Part shown: piece by piece, positions 1 through 8,929 of the stretch
How positions within the stretch are numbered: the first letter of the stretch is position 1
How the letters are laid out: each line of letters begins with the position of its first letter
Assembly (NCBI GenBank): GCA_963575745.1
Contig: CAUYUJ010016362.1
Span: 124,001 to 188,000 of the forward strand
Source of the DNA: Prorocentrum cordatum
Lineage: Eukaryota; Sar; Dinophyceae; Prorocentrales; Prorocentraceae
Direction: 5' to 3'
Length of the DNA: 64,000 nt
Position numbers and translations under genes: made by a program
The notes under the pieces: model-generated
What the model saw: only the letters and a program-made list of their open reading frames with translations
What the model was told of the DNA's origin: nothing
Database searches by the model: none

Positions 1-129
1 CAGCAGTTCGACAAATTGCTCGTTTATAAAACCAAGGCGCACCATGTGCCTTTGCAGTCTGCAAAGAGGGTCAAGCTCTCGGAGGGGGATGCCAAGCCTA
101 AGGGCAAGGTTAGGGACAAGAAGAGCTAG
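1..129 (+). CDS. 3' end of an unidentified gene (partial)
   Basis: Frame 1 is open from the first base to a TAG at 127-129. It encodes 42 residues that end in a lysine-rich tail (…KPKGKVRDKKS). The start lies off the left edge. The basic C-terminus suggests a nuclear or nucleic-acid-binding protein, but there is no recognisable domain. A short open frame at an edge could also be chance; the smooth codon use and basic tail make coding more likely than not. Bases 130-699 after it hold no gene I can support. Confidence 0.45.
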   Translation, partial: QQFDKLLVYKTKAHHVPLQSAKRVKLSEGDAKPKGKVRDKKS

Positions 130-699
130 GCCTTCCCCAAATGGCGACGGGCAGCTGCCAATTCCATCGATTTAGTGCGACCACCATTCGCTCTCTGTTT
201 GATTGCGCTGCAGCGCAACGCGTCCCGCACGGTGTGCGAATGGCGCAGGTTAAAAGCGCCATGCGACGCGCACGGCATGCACATGCAACGCTTTCACATT
301 TGAGATATCGCCCAGTTGTGTTTCAAGGGTGTGCACCGACCCCTCTCCGCAGCACTCATGCATGCTGTCGTTTGCGGGAGAGGCGCGGGTGGAGCCACAA
401 CGAGGGATATGCGAAAACACACATGCTCAACGTTACACCTGCAACTCTAATGTCTCTCCGTCTTTCCCTATCTCTCCATCTCGATCAATGCGTTGTTCCG
501 CCACTCTCCCCTCTCAACATCTGTCTTGATCATGCCATCCTCGCTTTCGCGCGTCCGACTCCTCATGCGCGTGCCATGCGCACCGTCCATTGATGGCCCG
601 CTTGTCAGGCGTTTTGTCTCGAGCGTTGCGCGCGTTGTGTTCGTGGGCCGTGGCGCATGTCCACGCTGGAATGTTCGGTTGCTTGGAGGCTTGGGGTCA

Positions 700-1337
700 A
701 TGTTGGCGATCACATGTGGGCCCCCAGGGCTGTTCAGAACTGCAGCGACGACGTGTACGCCATGGTGCACCCATACGATTACAGTTTGATCAAGTATTTG
801 TTGCTCTGCTCTGGGGAGGAATGCCCCAAGTCTACGGCCAGGCCATCTCTCGCCAACGCTCCTGGGTACAAAGCACTTCTTGCTGCGAGGAACGACCTCC
901 TTCGTGAAGATGCTGCACCTATGCGCAACCCCCGCGGCGCCTCTTTGCTCAGAGGAGCAGTCCGAAGCGGAGGCCCAAGCCAAAGCGTAAATCACGCCAA
1001 GAGATCAGGGCCCAGAGAGAGGGGCCGCCCATTGTGATGGACGTCGAATTGCCCTCAGTCGGCGACGCGTCCTTCCCATCGGTCAAGATGCTGCTCCCAG
1101 TCAGGAGCACCGACCATGTGGGTCAACGCTTCCGACGACTCCATCTGCACGCTCGTGCAATACATCTTCGCGCACGGCGTCACGACCGCCACCGTCACAT
1201 CAAAGAGGTCGTATTACAAGAGGGGCGGTGCCGACGATGAGGATGAGGATGCCAGCGCGCTGCAGGACAAGAGTGATCACGAGGTCAACGATAGTGATGC
1301 ACGTGACCGTGCAGATGCCCCAAGTCGCGATTGTTAG
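700..1337 (+). pseudogene. Degraded coding remnant with frame changes
   Basis: Protein-like sequence appears in successive frames. Frame 3 covers about 700-930 (contains CSDDVYAMVHPYDYSLIKYLL). Frame 2 covers about 930-1120 and carries a strong nuclear-localisation-like run (KRRPKPKRKSR). Frame 3 resumes from about 1116 to a TAG at 1335-1337, with an acidic C-terminus (DDEDEDASALQDKSD). No intron fits the two switches obviously, so indels in a dying gene are the simplest reading. Short unrecognised introns are the alternative. The family was not recognised. Confidence 0.35.
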
Positions 1338-1630
1338 GATCACACGGCCAATGTTTCACATCGGCACCTGCCAGTGCGTACCAGCAATTGTTCGCATATC
1401 AATAAAATGCACAGAGGTATGCATCGTTGCTCCGTTGTTTTGCGCATGCCTGTCTTCAGCGATACGTTGCTCGACATTTGCAGTGTCAGATACGCTCACC
1501 GCATGTTTGCCAAGCTTGGCCATTCATTTGCGTGCAGCACCTCCACCTCCTCCTTGAGTGCACCCTCGCCGCATTGCCGTTTGTGCTCCAGCCTTTCGCG
1601 GCTATAGCTGCACCAGCCTGCGGCGCCGCG

Positions 1631-1730
1631 GGCCTGCCGAGGCCCCCGCGAGCCCCTCGAGGCGCTCGCGGCGCCCCCGAGGGCTTCAGGGGCCTGCCGA
1701 GGCCCCCGCGAGCCCCTCGAGGGCTTCAGG
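1631..1730. repeat. 60-bp tandem direct repeat (about 1.7 copies)
   Basis: The unit beginning GGCCTGCCGAGGCCCCCGCG at 1631 recurs at 1691, with the central part of the second copy shortened. It lies just upstream of the start of the 1760-4100 gene. Bases 1338-1630 show nothing else I can identify. Confidence 0.7.
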
Positions 1731-1759
1731 CGCGGCCCCGCGCTCGGGCGCTCGACGCC

Positions 1760-4100
1760 ATGTCGGCTGCGCGCGAGCTCCTGGCTGGGCCAGCGCCAGC
1801 GCCGCCGGCAGCTGATGCTGGCCAGCAGGGCGACGCCCAGGAGATTTACACACGGTAGAATTTATCAGCCCGCCCGTCTTCGCCAAGCTTACGCTGATTC
1901 GTCGCGCGCCGATCGCGGCCCACGACGAGGCAGCGTGAGCGTGGACTGCACAGACGGTGGCGCGCTGGGCGCGCCATCGTTGCAGCTCCCACTGCAAAAT
2001 CAGGCCCCGATGGGCCTCGTGGAGGGGGCTTGCACGCCCCAACCTACCGGATTGTTTCTTTTTTTGGTCGGCCTCCGCCGAGGACGACGCCAAGGCTGCC
2101 AAGCGCGCCAAGCCGTCGCGGCCGCACAGCATGGACTTCCAGATGCTGCTCACCGCGACGGAGGCGCGCAAGGGCGAGCGCGTGGCCAAGTTCGCGGACA
2201 GCCTCGCGTTCAGGAGGTTGCAGGGCAGCAACGAGGACGCCAACGACGGCCTGGTGCAGTGCCTGCAGGGCGTGTACTACAAGGTGGGTTACGTGAACGG
2301 CTCGCCGATCTATCGGCAGGAGCCTGGCGCGCCCGACGGGGCCAACACCAGCGAGCTCTTCTTGGTGTACATTGTGCATGCGGACGAGGAGCACACCTTC
2401 TCGCGCTGGGTGGTCTCCAGCACGTTGGACGTGGGTTCGATCTTGTACTACCCCGACGGCTGCGTGTACGCCAGCGGGATCGGCGACCATGCGACGTGGC
2501 CGACCGAGCTCGTCAAGGCCAGGGGGCGGGCGGGGGAAGGGGTGGGGGGGATTGAATTTTGCAGTGCGCCTGCAACAGCGGTTGGCCTACGACGGCCCAT
2601 GGGGACGACTGGGCCCATATAGGGCTCGATGGGCTATCGCCCCCCCCTCCTACTCCTCCGCCTCCTCCTCCTCCTCCTCCTCTTTCTCATGCCTCCCCTC
2701 TTCATCTTTTTTCCTTCAGCCTCGTCCAGCTTCCTCCTCCCTCCTCATGCCCTTGTCTTTCCTCCCTCCTCTCCCCTTCCTGCGTCAGGGCAGATGCGTT
2801 TGCGACCCCGCTGCCCTCTTTCCCACGGGCGGGAGGCCGTCGCGCGTGGAAAAAACATACCATTACCGACCAAAACGGGCCATGCAAACAACACGTTGTT
2901 TTTCGTATTTTGTGAGATCGCGCTCTGGCGCGTTCGGTGTGTTTTTCCACGCGCGACGGCCTTCCGCCCGCGGGAAAAGGGGGCAGTGGGATCACAAACG
3001 CACGCTGGCTCGGCGGAGGGCTGGCGACAAAGAGGGGCGGGGGGGGGGGCAACCGTCAAACCGAAGAGGGGGGGGGGGAGCCGCCAAACCGAATCTCGGG
3101 CGGCCAAAGAAGGGATGGGGAGCTTTCTTTTTTTTTTGTTTTTTTGTTTTTTTTTTTGTTTGCTTTTTGTTGTGTTTTTTTTTTTTTTTTTTTTTTTTGT
3201 TTTGTTTTTTGTGTTTTTTTTACTTTTGGTTTTTTTTTTTTTTTGTTTTTTTTTTGTTTTTTTTTTTGTTTTTTTTCTTTTTTGTTTTTTTGGTTGTTTT
3301 GTTGTGTGGTTGTTTCTTGTTGTGGTATTTTTTTTGTTTTCTTGTTTGTTTTTTGTTTTTTTTTGTTTTTAGTTTTTTTTTTTTTTGTTTTTTATTTTTG
3401 TTGTTTGTTTTTGTTTTTTTTTTTTTGGTTTGTTTTGTAAGGGAAGGAGGACGAGGAGGAGGATGAGGAGGAGGGCGATGAAGGGGATGATGATGAGGAG
3501 GAGGAGGAGGAGTCGCCCGAGGGCCTCACGGATGAGCCGCTGCACTTCCTCGAGGCCGTGCACTACGCCGAGCTTCTCGAGAAGATGCTCGACGAGCAGG
3601 CCGCAGCTGCGGCAGCGCTTGCGCCTGCGGCTGCGCCTGATGCAGCGGCGGCGGCAGGGAGCGGCATCATCAGGGCGTGGCCTGCTGCGAAGAAGCAGCC
3701 GAAGCCGCCATCGACGCCACCGCCCTCGGTGCTCGCGCCGCCGCTCCCGCCGCCGCCCGCGGCGCCCACGCCGATGGACCACCGCTACAACAAGGGCGCC
3801 GTCGGCGGCGAGCAGGTGCGCGGCGGCTGGTCGGCGAGGCTCATGCGCTTGGCGGACAAGTACGCCGCCGAGGACTGGGCAGGGTGGGGCGCGGTGATCG
3901 CGGCCATGGCCACTGGCGAGATCCAGAAGGGCAGCGGTTGGTTCGCCGACCAGGGCGAGAAGGCCATCGAGGCCTACAAGAGTGCCGACTACGACACGGT
4001 CGAGCGCATCTTGGCCGAGGCCCGCGAGCGCTTCGACTCGAAGGGCCAGGGCAAGGGCAAGGGCAAGGACAAGCCCAAGTCGGGCAGGTTTCCACTTTGA
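1760..4100 (+). CDS. Hypothetical acidic, basic-tailed protein; three-exon model (389 aa)
   Basis: Model: exons 1760-1840, 2083-2517 and 3447-4100. Phases match at both junctions (81, 435 and 654 nt). Intron 1 is GA-AG (CAG|GAGATT…CCGAG|GAC). Intron 2 is GC-AG (AAG|GCC…AAG|GAG) and holds an inverted-repeat element and a long T tract. The product begins MSAARELLAGPAPAPP. It has a KAAKRAKPSRP basic patch, a compact middle region (YYKVGYVNGSPIYRQE…YYPDGCVYASG), a D/E-rich stretch, an alanine/proline-rich linker and a conserved-looking C-terminal block (WSARLMRLADKYAAEDWAGW), then a GKGKGKDK tail. The middle could bind a ligand or nucleic acid, but I do not recognise a family. The two later exons are more certain than the first. 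Confidence 0.65.
2793..3005. mobile_element. Foldback (inverted-repeat) element inside an intron
   Basis: Arms of about 70 nt at 2793-2862 and 2935-3005 are inverted copies, roughly 85% identical. The core GGCCGTCGCGCGTGGAAAAA pairs with its complement at 2942-2965. The loop is about 72 nt, AT-richer than the flanks, and encodes nothing. It lies wholly inside intron 2 of the 1760-4100 gene. Size and shape suit a MITE or an introner-derived sequence. No target-site duplication was seen. Confidence 0.65.
3124..3438. repeat. About 315 bp of nearly pure T with scattered G
   Basis: One strand is almost only T and G, with very few C or A. It forms the 3' part of intron 2, ending at the acceptor TAAGGGAAG|GAGG. 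It may act as an oversized polypyrimidine tract. Its transcript would be U-rich. The reading frames across it (poly-F) are not genes. Confidence 0.9.
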
Positions 4101-4191
4101 GAAGCTGGCGGGCGTCTACGAGGCGCTCTCGTTCATCTATGAGGTGATGGGGGCGCTGCTATGAGGCACGTCGGCGTCGCAGCTGACATCA

Positions 4192-4361
4192 ACACCCACC
4201 AAACCACCCCAACCCAACCCGAAGGCCCAAATTTACCCTCGATTTCCAGTGGGGGAGGGTCGGGGAACGTTGAACAAACATATGGTATCCGTACCCCCCC
4301 AACCCGCAATTCGGGTCAAACTCGGGTCTTCGGGTTGGGTTGGGGTGGTATGGTAGGTAGT
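4192..4361 (+). mobile_element. TIR element, copy 1 (170 bp, non-coding)
   Basis: It begins CACCCACCAAACCACCCCAA and ends with the inverse, …TTGGGGTGGTATGGTAGGTAG. The imperfect terminal inverted repeats are about 32 nt and include ACCACCCCAACCCAACCCGAAG at each end. The interior holds CGATTTCCAG and GGTATCCGTACCCCCCCAAC. A second copy in the same orientation sits at 5794-5954. No ORF is present, so it would depend on a transposase supplied elsewhere. The target-site duplication is unclear. Confidence 0.75.
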
Positions 4362-4404
4362 CATGACAATGGCCGTGGGTGAACCACGGCGACTGCGCCC
4401 ACGT

Positions 4405-4599
4405 CACTTCGAAGTGTTATCACATTGTGAAGTGCGTAGCCGGCCTCACTTGGAAGTGTGATCACACTTTGAAGCTCGATGACACCTCACTTCAATTTGT
4501 ATTCACACTTTGAAGTAACAGGTTATGCGCTTCGAAGTGTGATCGCACTTTGAAGTGACGTCGCCTCCGCACTTCAAAGTGTATTCACACTTTCAAGTG
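4405..4599. repeat. Array of five palindromic CACTT(c)GAAGTG units
   Basis: Five units start near 4405, 4447, 4488, 4528 and 4570. Each has the form CACTTcGAAGTGTgATcaCACTTtGAAGTG: two short palindromes around a central GATC-like palindrome. Spacers are 12-15 nt and unrelated to one another. Symmetry is kept while single bases vary, including a compensated-looking change in unit 3. It could extrude cruciforms or be a cluster of dimeric-protein binding sites. No nearby coding sequence explains it. Confidence 0.8.
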
Positions 4600-4970
4600 T
4601 TGTTATGCGTCCAGGCTCGTGCAGAGCATAAGAGATTGATTTGGCTGAGCGCAGGCTCTAGGGCAGGCGCCATGACGCGCTGCCGCCTGCGCGGCTGCCA
4701 GACATTCGCGTGGCCTATATGAGGCCGCGCGCGATCCCAGCGGCATGATTGACCGCTCGTGGATCTGTGAACCACATCCCCCTCCGCCTCGTGCGTCTTG
4801 TCCCCAGCCGCCCTCACTCCCTCCGCCACAGACTGCATCGCCCTCCGATGCAGTCCTCATTCTCGTTACACCGCGTGTTGCATCGCCTCCCGCTGCTCTC
4901 CGATTCGCCAGATGTTCCTGAGATTGTGCATCATGTTGTTGCCCATTGCTTCCCTCTGACCGCCCGAGGG

Positions 4971-5096
4971 CTGCAGTCCACTGCGTTCGCGCCCGACGGC
5001 AATGTCTGCAGTCTACTGCATTCGACGGCAACGGCTGCAGCCTACTGCATTCGCGCCCGACGGCAAGGGCTGCAGTCTACTGCATTCGCGCCCGCG
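4971..5096. repeat. Tandem repeat, about 35 bp, four copies
   Basis: CTGCAGTCTACTGCATTCGC-type units start at 4971, 5006 (shortened), 5035 and 5070. Each contains the PstI-like palindrome CTGCAG followed by TACTGCATTCGCGCCCGACGG. The array is upstream of the 5212 start codon. The rest of 4600-5211 shows no coding sequence. Confidence 0.8.
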
Positions 5097-5211
5097 GGGT
5101 GGGGATGGGGAGGGGCATGTGGGGATGTAGTGTAGCTGGTTTGCTCAAAGTGTTAGCGCGCACTCATCGCGCCTTCTCGCGCTCGCTTGAGCTCCTCGCG
5201 CCTCCTTCGCG

Positions 5212-5586
5212 ATGGCGCCGAAGGTGCGGGCTGACGCGGCGGCGCCGCCGCATGTGCCGCGGGCGCTGCGGCCGAGCGAGAAGGAGCAGATGAAGGCCAA
5301 TATCCGCGACCCCACGAAGAGTCGCAACGAGTGGAAGGAGATGGCCCTCGGCCTCAAGCGCTTCGTCGAGGGTGCGGCCAACAAGTCGGAGCAGAACAAG
5401 TACGCGAAGCAGGTCTTCGTCGACGTGCGGCGCCTGTGGACTGGCTCGCGCTCATGCGCCACGCAGTCGAAGCCGACGTCGCTCGGTCGGCTGCAGCGCC
5501 TTCAAGATATCCCAGAGGTCATGACTGCGCCGACCTCGTCGCCTTCATCTGATATCCCAGAGGTCACGACTGCGCCGACCTCGTGA
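5212..5586 (+). CDS. Short basic hypothetical protein, possibly a first exon or truncated copy
   Basis: The ATG at 5212 opens 124 codons. The first ~80 look like real protein: MAPKVRADAAAPPHVPRALR, then a charged helical stretch (SEKEQMKANIRDPTKSRNEWKEM…SEQNKYAKQVFVDVRRLW). The last 30 codons run into the 45-bp tandem repeat at 5506 and are probably not native. The gene either continues through an intron after about 5440, with later exons lost, or was truncated by repeat insertion. No family recognised. Confidence 0.45.
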   Translation: MAPKVRADAAAPPHVPRALRPSEKEQMKANIRDPTKSRNEWKEMALGLKRFVEGAANKSEQNKYAKQVFVDVRRLWTGSRSCATQSKPTSLGRLQRLQDIPEVMTAPTSSPSSDIPEVTTAPTS

Positions 5587-5688
5587 GCAGCCAGGTGGAC
5601 CTCGTGAGCACGTCGTGCCTGTGCAGCCAGGTGGACCTCGTGAGCACGTCGTGCCTGTGCCGACCTCGCGAGCACGTCGTGCCTGTGC
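5506..5688. repeat. Two adjoining tandem repeats (45-bp x2, 36-bp x2.8)
   Basis: The 45-bp unit GATATCCCAGAGGTCATGAC… occurs at 5506 and 5551. It is followed by a 36-bp unit (GCAGCCAGGTGGACCTCGTG…) at 5587 and 5623 and a truncated third copy at 5659-5688. The second array reuses GACCTCGTGAGCA from the end of the first, so one may have grown from the other by slippage. Confidence 0.85.
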
Positions 5689-5793
5689 GTGGCGCACGGG
5701 AAGGTCATCGCGCTGTGCATGAGGTGGGCGCGTTCCGCACCAGGCGGAGCGCCGTCTTTCTAGGAGGATGATGATGATGATGATGAGGATCAC

Positions 5794-5954
5794 CACCCAC
5801 CAAACCACCCCAACCCAACCCGAAGGCCTCAATTTGCCCTCCATTTCCAGTTGGGGGGGCTGGGAACATCGAAAAATACATGTGGAACCCTTACCCCCCC
5901 CCCCAACCCGAAATTCGGGTCTTCGGGTTGGGGCGGGGTGGTCTGGTAGGTAGT
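5794..5954 (+). mobile_element. TIR element, copy 2 (161 bp, non-coding)
   Basis: Same family and orientation as 4192-4361. Both ends and the interior landmarks (CCATTTCCAGTTGGGGGG, ACCCGAAATTCGGGTCTTCGG) are shared. The flanks differ: an (ATG)n run on the left and a (GGA)n run on the right. This shows that the shared block is a mobile unit and not part of a larger duplication. TIRs end …GTCTGGTAGGTAGTC. Confidence 0.78.
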
Positions 5955-5956
5955 CA

Positions 5957-6112
5957 GAGGAGGAGGAGGAGGAGGAGGAGGAGGAGGAGGGAGAGGAGGA
6001 CCAGGAGGAGAAGCAGCACGGCCAGGGCGGGGGGGAGGGGGGTGAGGAGGGTGGGGGAGGGGGAGGATGAGGAGGGGGAGGAGGAGGAGAATGCGGAGGA
6101 GGATCGATGAGA
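5957..6112. repeat. GGA-rich microsatellite
   Basis: A purine-only run (GGA/GGGGA units) of about 155 bp abuts copy 2 of the TIR element. The complementary-strand and same-strand frames through it are low-complexity artefacts. Bases 6113-6427 show no coding sequence. Confidence 0.85.
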
Positions 6113-6427
6113 CGGATCTTGCCGAGCGATCTTGCCAAGCGAGCGCGGAGTTCCAGCCGCGCGCTTCTGCGTTAGACAAATGTTGCCTTCCACCGCCACC
6201 AGGCTCAGCTGCGAGTCTGACCCGCAAGCCCCCCGAACGGAAACGCATCCATGCAGCCAATCGGCTTGGCACGCACATGATATTGATGCCTTAAACCGAC
6301 ATCATGATGTTTTCCCATATACGCATTGCCATTTTCACTTTGTCACGCATGCGATGCGCCCTGCGCAAGTTGTGACGACCCATGCAGTCGTTCATGTTTT
6401 CCCTTTGTCAAGTGCGATCGGCATTCC

Positions 6428-7975
6428 ATGGCCGTGTTCGGATCAAGCCTCGAGGGGCTGCAGGTGCTGCAGGGGTTCAGGGTGCACCGCGCGCAGTCCG
6501 ACATGGTCAGTATCGAGGACATAGCGCGCGACGTTTCTGACTTTTCGGACTTGTTGGCGAAGCGCCCCGACAGCGAGGAGCTGCAGGAAAACTTGTCTGC
6601 ATCCCTGTGCACTCGCATACAGTCACTCACAGCGCTTTCAGCGCCAGATGCCATCGTCCTCACCGAGTTGATTGAAAAGAAGTGCACGGTAGCCTCCGTG
6701 AAGCGTGCAGCGCTGGCGGCAGTCGATATCAAGGTCGCCAACATCGCTGCAGCGGTCCCAAGTAGCATCAGCGATGCTGGGGATCAGACGCTGTCCCACA
6801 TATACAACTACCTGACGGGCAAGGATTGGATGGTCCTGGAGGACTACAGAGCGTCGGAGACCAAGAAAATGGCCATCCTTGCAACAAGGTTGTATCGTTT
6901 GGGAATCTTACAGCCAGCGCACGATAAGTGCTTGAAATGGGCAATGGTAGTATTGATTTGGTGCGAGCATGAGAACACCAAGTCTTGGCCTAGCTACCAG
7001 AGCATCTACAACAGCTTTCGCGATTTGGTGGGCCACATGAAAAACACATCGGCCCCATTCACAAAGTCGGGACTCACGACGTATCCCGAGCGTCCTGCGG
7101 ATTTGCCCGCATCTTTGCGTACGGCTGCTTATGATGATGACGACCCGCCCGTCGAGAAGGTCATCGACTTGTACACCTTCCTAGGCAAGCACATCCCGCT
7201 GCGCGACAACAACATATTGCTCAAGAAAGAGCGGGCTGGCTGTTGGCAGTCGTTTGACTTTACCCCGCTTCAGCAGGATCGGCACGGTGGTCGGCACTCG
7301 AGCTGGGACGGCAGCTCTGACTTGAATAAACTGGCCGCTCAGATCCATGGTTTGTACACTGCAGGGCAATCGGGCGCTGGCTCTGCTCACGCGCCAGCCG
7401 CGTCGTTCAAGCCAGGCGAGGGCATCATTGCAGGCGCGGCCCCAGCCGCAGATGCAGCTCGGGCTGCAGGGCCCAAGGTCACAGCACTTCCACTCGGCGA
7501 CGGTGAAGCAGCTCCTGCTGATGGTGACGCAGCTCCTGCGGCGGGCGACGCAGCGCCCACTGCTGCTGGCGCAGCGTTGGCTGCGGATCGCGTCGCGCAG
7601 GAGGCGTGCGAGAAGCAGGCGTTCGACGCTTTGGTGACGAAGGGCAAACGCAAAGCCAAGGAGAGGCCCGCTGCTGCAACGGATGTTGCACAGAAGCCAG
7701 CGGCGGCCAAGAAGAGGCCCGCTGCTGCAACGGGCGTTGCGCCCGCCCTGAAGAAGCCCGCTGCAGCGTCGTGGGCGCCCAAGGGCGGTGTCTTCAAGAT
7801 CGTTTTTGAACCGTGTGACGGCCAGTGCACGCAGAATGCGGTCGCTTCCAGGTGGTACGGGCGGGCGCTCAAGTGGGCCAAGGCAAACGGCCGTACCGAG
7901 AAGCAGGCGCTCGACTATGCAAAGGATGCATACAGGTCGGCAAGCGAGATGTGGAGGAGCAAGAAGAACGCCTGA
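6428..7975 (+). CDS. Hypothetical protein with K/R-P-A-A-A repeats (515 aa)
   Basis: The frame is open from 6326. I prefer the ATG at 6428 (MAVFGSSLEGLQVLQGFRVH), because the upstream codons are Cys-rich and unlike the rest. The N-terminal ~350 residues are a well-mixed, helical globular region (LTALSAPDAIVLTELIEKKC, HIYNYLTGKDWMVLEDYRAS, WAMVVLIWCEHENTKSWPSY). An alanine/proline linker follows (APAAGDAAPTAAG), then basic repeats RPAAATDVAQKPAAAKKRPAAATG, and a small C-terminal domain (WYGRALKWAKANGRTEKQAL). The basic repeats suggest DNA or RNA binding in the nucleus. There is no visible intron. It lies 950 bp upstream of a transposase-like gene on the same strand, so an element accessory protein is possible, but nothing proves the link. 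Confidence 0.75.
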   Translation: MAVFGSSLEGLQVLQGFRVHRAQSDMVSIEDIARDVSDFSDLLAKRPDSEELQENLSASLCTRIQSLTALSAPDAIVLTELIEKKCTVASVKRAALAAVDIKVANIAAAVPSSISDAGDQTLSHIYNYLTGKDWMVLEDYRASETKKMAILATRLYRLGILQPAHDKCLKWAMVVLIWCEHENTKSWPSYQSIYNSFRDLVGHMKNTSAPFTKSGLTTYPERPADLPASLRTAAYDDDDPPVEKVIDLYTFLGKHIPLRDNNILLKKERAGCWQSFDFTPLQQDRHGGRHSSWDGSSDLNKLAAQIHGLYTAGQSGAGSAHAPAASFKPGEGIIAGAAPAADAARAAGPKVTALPLGDGEAAPADGDAAPAAGDAAPTAAGAALAADRVAQEACEKQAFDALVTKGKRKAKERPAAATDVAQKPAAAKKRPAAATGVAPALKKPAAASWAPKGGVFKIVFEPCDGQCTQNAVASRWYGRALKWAKANGRTEKQALDYAKDAYRSASEMWRSKKNA

Positions 7976-8929
7976 TCTATGTCAGATATGTCGAGCATCA
8001 GCGCTGATTGGATGCGTGAGCTGACGGGTCTCTATAAATGCACTATATGAGTATAGAGTATGGGTTGTGCGTCACTGCTCGCATCTTGTTCTTTCGGAGC
8101 GTTGCGAACCGATCGCCGCTAGCGTACATATGAGAAAACAATGTATCGCATGCCATTTCCCTTGCCTGCGCACTTGGGCGCGTCTCTCCGCGTGTTTGCG
8201 CGTCGGCATTTGCGCATGCAGCGTACGTTCCGCCCATCGCTGCAGCACCCCCTGCAATCGCGCGCGTGGCGCGGCCTTCGGGCTTGCAGCTGTGGCTGCA
8301 ATGTTGTTTGTGTGATTGCACATCGCGGTATACCATGGTCACGCGCTCAGGGGATGTGATCGGCGGAGGGGTCCGTTCTCAGACGGGGGGACGCATGGGG
8401 GGGGTGGGGGGGAAGGGTGAGGGGGGGGGTGCATGGGGCAGTGGGGCACATGTGGGGAAGCATGGGCGGGGTGAGTTTGGGGAGGGGCGGGCGCACGAAC
8501 AGCCGATGCAGTTATGACTGCATGTGCAATTCAGGCAGCACACATGTGCCCTCTGCAATATTGATTGCAGTTTTGATTGCATGAGCGCACTCAGCTGCAA
8601 CTGCAGGATCTCTGCATTCACAGATGCGTGCAAGCACGCGCGCCCGATTGCAGGACATGCGTTCAGAGGCGCAGGTGATTGCGCATGCCATGCGCACGCT
8701 GTTGCCATGCAATCCTTGATGTGCCCGGTGAAGTGGTGCGCGCAGGTGTCTGCAACGGTGACTGCGCCCGTGGTGCAAGCATTCTTTTCAAATGATGAGT
8801 CGCATCTGTTTCAGGCCCCCCCATATTTCCTATGCAAACGCATGCGCTTCTATGCGCCATCGGCGCGCCAACCCCCATGCGCGCAGTTGCCGTATATAGC
8901 TCGAGGGCGGGCTCGCGGTTGCGCTGCTC
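7976..8929. other. Intergenic region with TATA-like sites and a G-rich tract
   Basis: No coding sequence supported. TATAAA-like sequence lies at 8031-8040 and TATATA at 8893-8898, the latter 32 bp before the ATG at 8930. Dinoflagellate promoters are poorly defined, so these are only notes. 8384-8500 is a G-rich strand (GGGG runs every 5-10 bases) with G-quadruplex potential. 8510-8720 is unusually rich in TGCA. Confidence 0.4.

Noticed and set aside
141-593. 150-aa frame at the left end
   Set aside because: Composition is irregular with overlapping alternatives in other frames and no conserved-looking block.
2372-3466. Long phenylalanine-rich frames
   Set aside because: They are translations of the T-rich intron tract, with no other protein-like content.
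4192-4361. Telomeric repeat from AACCC words
   Set aside because: Only two or three AACCC words occur, as part of a TIR found at both ends of a short element. There is no tandem telomere array.
4405-4599. CRISPR-like spaced repeats
   Set aside because: Repeats are palindromic pairs with variable short spacers and no cas genes. The eukaryotic context makes CRISPR untenable.
6428-7975. DVNP or histone-like chromatin protein
   Set aside because: K/R-P-A repeats are confined to a short C-terminal segment. Most of the protein is a helical globular domain unlike these small basic proteins.
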